From Bacteroidales bacterium (GTDB lineage Bacteria; Bacteroidota; Bacteroidia; Bacteroidales; Dysgonomonadaceae), in NCBI GenBank assembly GCA_012798745.1, contig JAAZMQ010000103.1, forward strand, positions 1 to 6,058: a DNA stretch of 6,058 nt, given 5' to 3'. The first letter of the stretch is position 1. Each line of letters begins with the position of its first letter. The translations under genes were made by a program, and so were the position numbers. Below, in pieces: positions 1 to 5,502 of the stretch. The notes below the pieces were generated by a model. The model was not told where the DNA came from and searched no databases. It saw only the letters and a list, made by a program, of their open reading frames with translations.

Positions 1-1346
1 GCATCTTCGTATTTATCGCGAGATATAACAAACTGCATATTGACCTGCCTGAGCGACTGAGCAAAACTTTCGATATTTATTCCTCTATCGTACAATGCTT
101 TGGCTGCTCTATACAAAAAACCGGGAATAGCGATATTGCTACCCATAGCACAAACAATAGCCACAGGCACAGCCCTCACTTGATAAAAAGCATCCTTCAG
201 CGCTTTTACCAATTCGCGCGACTTATCATTCTCCCAAACAACCATCGTAATGGAATTGGCATCGGTAGATTTCATGATGTAGCTGACTCCATATTTTACA
301 AAATATTCCATGATACGCCCATCAAAACCTACTTCGCCTACCATCATGGGATCATGAATTTCAATAGCAACTACTTTTCGCGAACCGGACACAATTTCCA
401 CCCGTGGTTCGGGCGAAATATAGTCGCGAGAAATCAATGTCCCCGGATGTTCAGGATCAAAGGTGTTTTTAATGCGAATATTTATGCCGGCCAATTCCAG
501 CGGTTTTGCTGCTTTGGGATGGATGGCTTCCATACCTATATCAGCCAGCTGATCGGCAATAATATAATTGGTGTGACCTACCGGAACACTATTTTCAACC
601 CCCACAATTTGGGGATCTGCACTCGATAAATGATATTCCTTGTGAATAACCGCCTCGTCGGCTTTCACTTCTACAGCAATTTTACTGAAAGTAACCTCGG
701 AATAACCACGATCAAAAGCGCGCATAATACCCTCGGTACCTTTGGTATATCCTGTAGCAACACAAATCACTTTACTGAAATCGATCCCGCGAAATTCTTT
801 ATGAATACGTTCGTCAATCGTCAACGGTTCATTATCGTGAAAACCACAGAGATCAATAAAACGGGCATTTATGCCGTTGTTGTTTAGAATATTTACCGTA
901 TTCCATCCGGAATGGGCTTCGCCAATCGATGCCAAAATCTCACGTGCAGCCAAGTAAATATCGGTTCTGTTTACATAGCCTGATGCCAACACTTTACTAA
1001 GACTGAATAAAATCGTTTTTGCCTGATCTACACGAAAACGAATGAAATCGCGAGCCTCTTTCAAATCGAGCCCAATATCGGCAAAGCCGTCATTTATCAG
1101 CAATAGCCGTTGACAAAACGTATCTAAAGCACTGCTATAGTCTTCACCATTAAGAAACTTGTTGTAAATACCCGGCTCTCCCGTTTTTTTGTGTTCCAAC
1201 AGCCAATTTGTTACATTATTATAGGCCGAGACCACAAAAATACGGTTGTATAGTTCATCCCCCTTGCGATTTCCTTTGATTATATTCTGCAGCACATCCT
1301 GAAATTGAGACATGGATGTTCCACCTATTTTCTCTACTGTTAACAT
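1..1346 (-). CDS. lysC: Aspartate kinase, ectoine-cluster-type branch (3' end cut by window edge)
   Basis: Aspartate kinase phosphorylates L-aspartate with ATP, the first step towards lysine, diaminopimelate, threonine, methionine and isoleucine; it is cytosolic. I translated 448 whole codons without a stop; the gene runs off the left edge. The nucleotide-binding signature KIGGTSM is at residues 6-12 and VSAYNNVTN at 39-47. DRGYSEVTF lies near residue 212 and EAIHPKAAKPLE near 276. Two ACT-like regulatory segments follow, at about 322-395 and from about 400 to the cut end. The DRGYSE form and the segment IHDPMMVGEVGFD recall, from memory, the aspartate kinases of ectoine clusters rather than the E. 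coli LysC type. ACT domains suggest feedback control by an end-product amino acid, but which one cannot be read. The start is the ATG just before the KIGGTS motif. It lies 71 bases after maf behind its own promoter-like box. The enzyme assignment is firm; the symbol lysC is conventional. Confidence 0.93.
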   Translation of the reverse strand, partial: MLTVEKIGGTSMSQFQDVLQNIIKGNRKGDELYNRIFVVSAYNNVTNWLLEHKKTGEPGIYNKFLNGEDYSSALDTFCQRLLLINDGFADIGLDLKEARDFIRFRVDQAKTILFSLSKVLASGYVNRTDIYLAAREILASIGEAHSGWNTVNILNNNGINARFIDLCGFHDNEPLTIDERIHKEFRGIDFSKVICVATGYTKGTEGIMRAFDRGYSEVTFSKIAVEVKADEAVIHKEYHLSSADPQIVGVENSVPVGHTNYIIADQLADIGMEAIHPKAAKPLELAGINIRIKNTFDPEHPGTLISRDYISPEPRVEIVSGSRKVVAIEIHDPMMVGEVGFDGRIMEYFVKYGVSYIMKSTDANSITMVVWENDKSRELVKALKDAFYQVRAVPVAIVCAMGSNIAIPGFLYRAAKALYDRGINIESFAQSLRQVNMQFVISRDKYED

Positions 1347-1388
1347 AGAACTGAATTATCAATTACAAATTAAATGTTATTGAAACCA

Positions 1389-1396
1389 CAAAGATA
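1389..1396 (-). promoter_or_regulatory. Bacteroidota -7 box upstream of aspartate kinase
   Basis: On the minus strand this reads TATCTTTG, an exact match to TAnnTTTG, the -7 element of the Bacteroidota housekeeping sigma factor. It lies about 42 bases before the aspartate kinase start, giving a leader of roughly 35 bases, too short for a lysine riboswitch. No TTTG is seen at the expected -33 distance; that stretch is A-rich instead. The aspartate kinase may therefore have its own promoter besides readthrough from kdsA-maf. Confidence 0.5.
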
Positions 1397-1417
1397 CGGT
1401 TTTTTTATTTTTATTTT

Positions 1418-1993
1418 TTAGAATTGTTTCAATTCACGATATAATTTAAAAATAGGCAACCCCATCACATTAAAATACGATCCCACAATTTTTTCCACCC
1501 CAACGTAACCAATCCATTCCTGCACACCGTATGCTCCCGCTTTGTCCAAAGGATTATATTTGTCAACGTAATATTCGATTTCTTGGTCGGTAAGATCACC
1601 AAAAGTTACATATGTTTTATCCGAAAAACTAACTTGCTTTTGTTTCGATGTTAAACAAACCCCTGTTATTACCAAATGTGTTTGCCCCGACAATTCCCGC
1701 AACATATTCTTCGCATCCTCTTTATTCAAGGGTTTTCCAAGAATTTTATTCTCCAATAGCACAATGGTATCTGCTGTAATCAGTAAATCGTTTTCCACAA
1801 GAGACTCACAGTAAGCATCTGCCTTTTTCCGAGCAAGAAATTCGGCAACTTCTTCATTCGGAAGATTGTCAGGATACGATTCATTGATATCGGACAACGC
1901 GCGGACTTCATAATCTATATCGATACCCGAAAGCAATTCTTTTCGGCGAGGCGAGTTGGAGGCAAGAATAACGCGGTAATTTGTCAGTTTCAT
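1418..1993 (-). CDS. maf: Maf family nucleoside triphosphate pyrophosphatase
   Basis: Maf proteins hydrolyse dTTP, UTP or modified nucleotides to the monophosphate and pyrophosphate, clearing non-canonical nucleotides; they are cytosolic. The 191-residue product is full length for the family. It shows the N-terminal motif LASNSPRR (residues 10-17), TADTIV (73-78) with the catalytic-type Asp75, GKP (86-88), and DKAGAYGVQ (150-158). The KAGAYG-Q form resembles the dTTP/UTP-specific YhdE branch, so that specificity is inferred. The start ATG overlaps the kdsA stop in the sequence ATGA, which suggests translational coupling, and AAGG lies close upstream inside the kdsA end. Some Bacteroidota genomes have the Kdo-8-phosphate phosphatase kdsC next to maf; here kdsA is directly adjacent and kdsC is not in the window. 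Confidence 0.95.
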   Translation of the reverse strand: MKLTNYRVILASNSPRRKELLSGIDIDYEVRALSDINESYPDNLPNEEVAEFLARKKADAYCESLVENDLLITADTIVLLENKILGKPLNKEDAKNMLRELSGQTHLVITGVCLTSKQKQVSFSDKTYVTFGDLTDQEIEYYVDKYNPLDKAGAYGVQEWIGYVGVEKIVGSYFNVMGLPIFKLYRELKQF

Positions 1994-2784
1994 AATGCCT
2001 TGCGTATCCTTACCAATTTCGTCAACAAATCTTCCAATTGATTCAGCGGTAACATGTTTGCACCATCCGATTTTGCTTTTCCCGGTTCAGGATGCGTTTC
2101 GATAAACAATCCATCCGCCCCTGCTGCAATAGCAGCTTTTGCAATGGTCTCGATGAGATGAGGCAGCCCACCCGATACACCCGAAGGCCGGTTAGGTTGT
2201 TGCAAACTATGTGTAGCGTCAACGACCACAGGAAAACCGAACTTCTTCATAATAGGTATTCCTCTGAAGTCGACGATCAAATCACCGTATCCAAACATGG
2301 TTCCCCTCTCTGTAAGAATAACACGATTATTGCCGCTATCAACCACTTTTTGTGCTACAAACTGCATGGCATCGGGCGATAAAAACTGCCCTTTCTTGAT
2401 ATTGACCACTTTCCCTGTCTTAGCTGCAGCTGTCAGCAATTCGGTCTGACGGCATAAAAAAGCAGGAATCTGCAATATATCTACATATTCGGCGGCCATT
2501 TGCGCTTCATGCGACTCATGAATATCTGTAGTGACAGGAATATTGAACGTTTCGCTGACTTTTTGCAGAATTTTCAATGCTTTCTCATCGCCTATCCCCG
2601 TAAATGAGTCTAAACGAGAACGATTGGCTTTTCTATACGATCCCTTAAAAACGTAGGGGATTGCCAAGTTGTCGGTAATTGTTTTGATTTTTTCGGCAAT
2701 TTCCATTGCCATCTCTTCGCCTTCGATCACACAAGGACGGGCCAAAAGAAAAAAATTATCGGATTTTAAATACGAAAATTCCAT
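1990..2784 (-). CDS. kdsA: 3-deoxy-8-phosphooctulonate synthase (KdsA), metal-dependent type
   Basis: KdsA condenses phosphoenolpyruvate with arabinose 5-phosphate to Kdo 8-phosphate, a cytosolic step in making the lipopolysaccharide inner core. At 264 residues it has the normal length. Visible motifs are KANRS (52-56), TDIHES (86-91), LQIPAFLCRQT (104-114), KKGQFLSP (130-137), TERGTMFGY (158-166) and DATHS (189-193). Cys18, His192, Glu229 and Asp240 match the spacing of the metal ligands Cys11, His185, Glu222 and Asp233 of the Aquifex enzyme. This is therefore the metal-dependent class, not the E. coli Asn type. One oddity is that the usual A-G-P-C around the metal cysteine reads A-R-P-C, with Arg16 encoded by CGT. 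It is first in a minus-strand unit and overlaps maf by four bases. The start is supported by the nearby promoter-like box and the usual N-terminal length. Confidence 0.97.
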   Translation of the reverse strand: MEFSYLKSDNFFLLARPCVIEGEEMAMEIAEKIKTITDNLAIPYVFKGSYRKANRSRLDSFTGIGDEKALKILQKVSETFNIPVTTDIHESHEAQMAAEYVDILQIPAFLCRQTELLTAAAKTGKVVNIKKGQFLSPDAMQFVAQKVVDSGNNRVILTERGTMFGYGDLIVDFRGIPIMKKFGFPVVVDATHSLQQPNRPSGVSGGLPHLIETIAKAAIAAGADGLFIETHPEPGKAKSDGANMLPLNQLEDLLTKLVRIRKAL

Positions 2785-2807
2785 TTTTGTTTCTATTTAA
2801 TTCGGGC

Positions 2808-2815
2808 GAAAGATA
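2808..2815 (-). promoter_or_regulatory. Possible -7 box for kdsA-maf
   Basis: The minus strand reads TATCTTTC, one base off the Bacteroidota consensus TAnnTTTG, 23 bases before the kdsA start. A transcript from it would have a leader of roughly 15-20 bases. No -33 TTTG is found at 19-21 bases upstream, so this rests on the -7 match and its position only. It stands back to back with the plus-strand box at 2837-2844. Confidence 0.35.
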
Positions 2816-2836
2816 CGAAAAAACGCTTTGTTTTTA

Positions 2837-2844
2837 TACCTTTG
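2837..2844 (+). promoter_or_regulatory. Possible -7 box for comB
   Basis: The plus strand reads TACCTTTG, an exact match to TAnnTTTG. It is the best such match in the 187-base gap between kdsA and comB. If used, the comB leader would be about 120 bases, long for this group. The -33 element is not recognisable at normal spacing; the nearby TTTG at 2827-2830 is only six bases away. The leader is T-rich at first, and I saw no riboswitch or clear terminator in it. Confidence 0.4.
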
Positions 2845-2971
2845 CCCCCAAAGTCAGTTGTTTTTTTCTTGTTTATTAGAACACAAAGTTAAGACTTTTG
2901 ATTTAATCATTTGAGGATACACCTTTCTATGATTTATTACTTCTGTTGCATTCACTATTTGAATTTACATC

Positions 2972-3685
2972 ATGATATTGGATATTTGTCTGTCACCTGC
3001 TCTTTATCCTTTTTATAAAAAAGAAAACGATACCGTAATTGTTGTTGATATTTTTCGTGCATGCACCACAATATGCGCAGCCTTTGCGAATGGAGCATCG
3101 GCCATCATCCCGGTAGCAGATATCGAAGAAGCCAAACAATACAAATTGCGAGGATATCCGGTGGGAGCAGAGCGCAATACCCGAAAATGCGATTTTGCCG
3201 ATTTCGGCAATTCACCTTTCGATTACACCCAAGAAAAAGTAAAAGGAAAAGAAATCGTTTTCACCACTACCAATGGTACCAACGCTATTGAACAATCGCG
3301 TGGATGCAAAACTCTACTTATCGGCGCTTTTTCGAACATTGATGCGCTGGCAAAAAAATGCATTGAAATCGGCGGCCGGATAGTAGTGGTTTGTGCAGGA
3401 TGGAACAACAGAATAAACATGGAAGATACTCTTTTCGGCGGAGCATTTGCCGAAAAACTTTTCAATGAAAATCCCCTAAAATTGGATTCAGATGCAGTGA
3501 AAATAGCATTGGAATTGTGGCAATCTGCAAAACATAATCTGTTGAACTATCTAAAAGATTCGGAACACTATCAACGGCTCATCGACAACAAAGCCGAAGG
3601 TGATGCTCCTTTTTGTTTACAGCAAAACACAGTAAATCTTGTTCCTTATTACGATAAGGTTAATAAGAAACTAAAGATTTATTAA
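2972..3685 (+). CDS. comB: ComB family 2-phosphosulfolactate phosphatase
   Basis: The family founder ComB removes phosphate from 2-phosphosulfolactate to give sulfolactate, a Mg-dependent step in coenzyme M synthesis in methanogens. The 237-residue product is of family length. It carries the family landmarks VVDIFRACTT (24-33), GAERN (65-69), FGNSP (78-82), TTTNGT (98-103), VVCAGWNN (139-146) and MEDTLFGGA (150-158), with acidic residues Asp26, Glu151 and Asp152 as likely Mg ligands. An in-frame stop lies four codons upstream, so the ATG is the only reasonable start; there is no Shine-Dalgarno sequence just before it. It stands alone on its strand, divergent from kdsA and convergent with the S4 gene. 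Its stop TAA shares two bases with the S4 stop. No phosphosulfolactate synthase or later coenzyme M gene is near, so the family call is strong but the physiological substrate here is not shown. Confidence 0.9.
   Translation: MILDICLSPALYPFYKKENDTVIVVDIFRACTTICAAFANGASAIIPVADIEEAKQYKLRGYPVGAERNTRKCDFADFGNSPFDYTQEKVKGKEIVFTTTNGTNAIEQSRGCKTLLIGAFSNIDALAKKCIEIGGRIVVVCAGWNNRINMEDTLFGGAFAEKLFNENPLKLDSDAVKIALELWQSAKHNLLNYLKDSEHYQRLIDNKAEGDAPFCLQQNTVNLVPYYDKVNKKLKIY
3644..3659. other. Small inverted repeat at the comB/S4 convergence
   Basis: A perfect 6-base stem, CCTTAT and ATAAGG, with the four-base loop TACG lies inside the last codons of comB and just past the S4 gene stop. It is the only hairpin I noticed near the point where both transcripts must end. 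No T-run follows on either strand, so it does not meet the usual definition of an intrinsic terminator. Confidence 0.3.
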
Positions 3686-4089
3686 TCCTCCCAAAAATCA
3701 AAATCATCGAAATTGAACGATTTGGTAAATTGTTCCAAATCGCGTCGTTCTTTTTTTGTGGGCCGTCCTGTACCTCTTTGTCTGTCGATAAATCCACTGA
3801 TTTTATTAAGCTCCAAGATTTCGTATTGATCGGGAGGTGTAATGTTTTCCATATATTGCGGCACAAGTTTGGCTCCCATCCGCTTATCGGTTAGATCGAG
3901 CACCTTGAAAGAAAATGTAACGGGAGGTTTACGCACTTGCACAATATCACCTCTTCGGATGAGGCGCGACGGTTTCACTGCAACGTTTTCAACAATTACT
4001 CGACCTTTTTTGCATGCTTCCGATGCCAGCGAACGGGTTTTAAAAATCCTCACTGCCCACAGCCATTTATCAATTCTTACTTCATCCAT
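3682..4089 (-). CDS. S4-domain RNA-binding protein, Hsp15-like
   Basis: A 135-residue protein of the Hsp15 (HslR) type. In E. coli Hsp15 binds 50S subunits that carry a nascent chain still attached to tRNA and helps free them after abortive translation. The S4 RNA-binding fold spans about residues 4-60, starting RIDKWLWAVRIFKTRS (5-20), with KKGRVIVEN (27-35) and KPSRLIRRGD (39-48). The C-terminal part has the Hsp15-like basic stretch GTGRPTKKERR (106-116). It ends in an acidic aromatic tail, FDDFDFWED (127-135). It is the last gene of the rplY-pth-S4 operon, 19 bases after pth. Its partners fit a role in recycling stalled ribosome products, though this is inferred. No Shine-Dalgarno sequence is seen. 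Its TAA stop overlaps the convergent comB stop. I leave the symbol blank because orthology to E. coli hslR is not proven. Confidence 0.92.
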   Translation of the reverse strand: MDEVRIDKWLWAVRIFKTRSLASEACKKGRVIVENVAVKPSRLIRRGDIVQVRKPPVTFSFKVLDLTDKRMGAKLVPQYMENITPPDQYEILELNKISGFIDRQRGTGRPTKKERRDLEQFTKSFNFDDFDFWED

Positions 4090-4108
4090 CGTTTAAATTG
4101 AAAAAGGT

Positions 4109-4672
4109 TTATTTGTTATTATACAGATTCATGGCCTCATCTACGCCGGAAAGACAAAAAGTACGAACAACATCACATGCCGTTTCAATACGCTCGGGAA
4201 GCAATTCCTTTTCTTCATCGGAAAAATCGCTCAACACATAATCAACCTGAGTACCTTGAGGAAAATTATTCCCAATGCCAAAACGTAGTCGGGCATATTG
4301 TTGCGTACCAAGTACTTCTTGAATATTTTTCAAACCCTTATGACCGCCATCGCTCCCTTTGGATTTTAATCGAAGCGTACCAAATGGCAACGCCAAATCG
4401 TCAACAATTACCAACAAATTTTCTATGGGAATTTTCTCCTTTTGTAACCAATAACGCACAGCATTACCACTTAAATTCACAAAAGTAGATGGTTTCAAAA
4501 GAAGAAGGGATTTGTTTTTCAAACGTGTCTCTGCAACAAAACCATACCGTTTACTCTGAAAAACAGCATTGGACGCCTTTGCAAAAGCGTCCAATACCAT
4601 AAATCCTATATTGTGGCGGGTATTTTCGTAGTCGGGACCAATATTCCCTAATCCCACGATCAAATATTTCAT
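4109..4672 (-). CDS. pth: Peptidyl-tRNA hydrolase
   Basis: Pth cleaves the ester bond of peptidyl-tRNAs that drop off ribosomes, freeing the tRNA; it is cytosolic and generally essential in bacteria. At 187 residues it has the usual length. It opens with IVGLGNIGPDYENTRHNIGF (5-24), holding Asn10 and the catalytic base His20. Further landmarks are KPSTFVNLSG (60-69), VDDLALPFG (90-98), KGSDGGHKGLK (105-115) and RLRFGIG (128-134). Asp91 pairs with His20 as in E. coli Asp93. Two positions are unusual. E. coli Met67 is Val65 here, next to the retained Asn66. The Asn114 equivalent in GGHNG is Lys112, encoded AAG. Both residues help shape or serve the active site in the E. coli enzyme. It begins 24 bases after rplY with a Shine-Dalgarno-like AAGGA, and is followed by the S4 gene. 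The identity is certain; full activity is inferred. Confidence 0.97.
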   Translation of the reverse strand: MKYLIVGLGNIGPDYENTRHNIGFMVLDAFAKASNAVFQSKRYGFVAETRLKNKSLLLLKPSTFVNLSGNAVRYWLQKEKIPIENLLVIVDDLALPFGTLRLKSKGSDGGHKGLKNIQEVLGTQQYARLRFGIGNNFPQGTQVDYVLSDFSDEEKELLPERIETACDVVRTFCLSGVDEAMNLYNNK

Positions 4673-4681
4673 TGCATTACA

Positions 4682-4686
4682 TCCTT
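4682..4686 (-). promoter_or_regulatory. Shine-Dalgarno-like site for pth
   Basis: The minus strand reads AAGGA nine bases before the pth ATG, in the 24-base gap after rplY. It is one of the few purine-rich sites at good spacing in the window. It supports the chosen start, since the two ATGs just upstream each run into a stop within two codons. Confidence 0.5.
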
Positions 4687-4696
4687 ACTTAAAGTC

Positions 4697-5272
4697 CTAT
4701 TCGGGCCTAACTGCCGCCTTTGCTGCACGCGTCAAGTGAACGCGACAAACCACAGCATTCTTCGCATTTAGCAGTTCTATCCCGTCAAACTCTAAATCAC
4801 CAACTTGAATAGTTTTGCCTAAGCCTAAATTCTCAACATTGATAACAATTTCATCGGGTAATTTGCTCGGGACAGCTCTCACTTTGAGTTGGCGCATATC
4901 GAGCGATAACTTCCCGCCGGCTCTAACACCTTCTGCAAGTCCTTCAAGGCGAACAGGAAGCTCAATCTCTACGGGAACATCTTCAAATACATGCAAAAAA
5001 TCAATATGAAGGATGGTATCTTTTACCGGATGAAATTGAATCTCTCTTAAAACTGCCTGCATTTTCTTTTCTCCTAAATCGAGATTTACCAAATAAATCT
5101 TAGGAGTATAAATTAAGTTACGGACATCTCCGCTTTTTACGACAAAATTTACATTTTTTTCATCGTGTCCGCCATAAACGACACACGGAATAAGCCCTTC
5201 GCGACGATAAGCCCGTGCTGCTTTTTTCCCGAAATCATCTCTGATTTCACCTTTTAAGTCAAATGTTTTCAT
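4697..5272 (-). CDS. rplY: 50S ribosomal protein L25, long form (general stress protein Ctc/TL5 type)
   Basis: L25 binds 5S rRNA in the central protuberance of the 50S subunit. This 191-residue protein is the long two-domain TL5/Ctc form, not the short E. coli L25. The N-terminal 5S-binding domain covers about residues 1-93, with GKKAARAYRREGLIPCVVYGG (15-35, here the run includes the IPCVVYG signature at 28-34). It ends in the well conserved REIQFHPVKDTILHIDFLHV stretch near 76-95. The C-terminal TL5 beta domain covers about 98-185, with LPVRLEGLAEGVRAGG and a short basic tail. It is the first gene of the rplY-pth-S4 operon, with a strong Bacteroidota promoter about 80 bases upstream and a leader of roughly 75 bases that can form a hairpin. 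No Shine-Dalgarno sequence precedes the ATG, as is common in this phylum. In Bacillus, Ctc is a stress protein and its gene lies beside spoVC (pth), the same pairing seen here. Confidence 0.96.
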   Translation of the reverse strand: MKTFDLKGEIRDDFGKKAARAYRREGLIPCVVYGGHDEKNVNFVVKSGDVRNLIYTPKIYLVNLDLGEKKMQAVLREIQFHPVKDTILHIDFLHVFEDVPVEIELPVRLEGLAEGVRAGGKLSLDMRQLKVRAVPSKLPDEIVINVENLGLGKTIQVGDLEFDGIELLNAKNAVVCRVHLTRAAKAAVRPE

Positions 5273-5294
5273 TTCTAATGGTTTGTGTTACTCA

Positions 5295-5322
5295 AAATAA
5301 AGTTCGTTTTATCTCTTTATTT
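5295..5322 (-). other. Hairpin in the rplY leader
   Basis: AAATAAAG (5295-5302) and CTTTATTT (5315-5322) are perfectly complementary, making an 8-base stem with a 12-base loop. It falls inside the inferred rplY leader RNA, about 22 bases before the start codon. The stem is AT-rich and thus weak. A regulatory role, such as control by a ribosomal protein, is only a possibility. Confidence 0.3.
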
Positions 5323-5353
5323 CCCATCACACAGGATGTTCTAAAAAGTGGCG

Positions 5354-5385
5354 CAAAGGTAGTGATTATCTTTTGATTCCACAAA
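5354..5385 (-). promoter_or_regulatory. Promoter of the rplY-pth-S4 operon
   Basis: On the minus strand this is TTTG, 20 bases, then TACCTTTG. That matches both halves of the Bacteroidota housekeeping promoter (-33 TTTG and -7 TAnnTTTG) at the right spacing. Transcription should start near 5347, giving a leader of about 75 bases before rplY. This is the best promoter in the window. Confidence 0.75.
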
Positions 5386-5462
5386 TATTATTTTATGCGA
5401 TTTTTTGAGCTTCTTTATGAAATTATACAGATTACTTTCGGCTTTTGTCGTTAGGATATCAA

Positions 5463-5478
5463 AAAAATACGTATTTTT
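5463..5478. repeat. Perfect 16-base palindrome over the nusB -7 box
   Basis: AAAAATACGTATTTTT is its own reverse complement, centred between 5470 and 5471. It covers all but the last base of the nusB -7 box, a position where a bound dimeric repressor would block the promoter. In AT-rich DNA such a palindrome could also be chance. Confidence 0.45.
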
Positions 5479-5479
5479 G
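5472..5479 (+). promoter_or_regulatory. -7 box of nusB
   Basis: TATTTTTG matches TAnnTTTG and lies 23 bases before the nusB start, giving a short leader. A TTTG at 5444-5447 could be the -33 element, but its spacing of 24 bases is longer than the usual 19-21. The box overlaps a 16-base perfect palindrome (5463-5478). Confidence 0.5.
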
Positions 5480-5502
5480 CAGTGTAAAAAGTTCATTCAA
5501 CA

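Noticed and set aside
180..887. Two nearly continuous open frames on the plus strand
   Set aside because: They lie entirely opposite the aspartate kinase gene, whose motifs are clear; their translations are rich in His, Phe and Asn and resemble no family. They are shadows.
1347..1417. Possible lysine riboswitch before aspartate kinase
   Set aside because: The gap is only 71 bases and the inferred leader about 35 bases, far too short for that riboswitch.
1421..1435. Inverted repeat GAATTG-TTT-CAATTC at the end of maf
   Set aside because: On the maf strand it is followed by an A-rich tract, not a T-run, so it is not an intrinsic terminator; it also encodes the last maf codons.
2092..2382. 96-residue open frame on the plus strand
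   Set aside because: It is antisense to kdsA in a fully conserved part of that gene and has no promoter or recognisable motif.
2929..3018. A 29-codon reading frame upstream of and overlapping comB, with GAGGA about 12 bases before its ATG
   Set aside because: It could be a small upstream frame, but the peptide is Cys-, Tyr- and Leu-rich without pattern, it overlaps comB out of frame, and this phylum rarely depends on Shine-Dalgarno sites. Not supported enough.
3013..3465. Open frames on both strands inside comB
   Set aside because: They overlap the conserved comB coding region in other frames and show no motif of their own.
3842..4488. Plus-strand open frames opposite the S4 and pth genes
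   Set aside because: Antisense to genes with clear family motifs; no independent evidence of coding.
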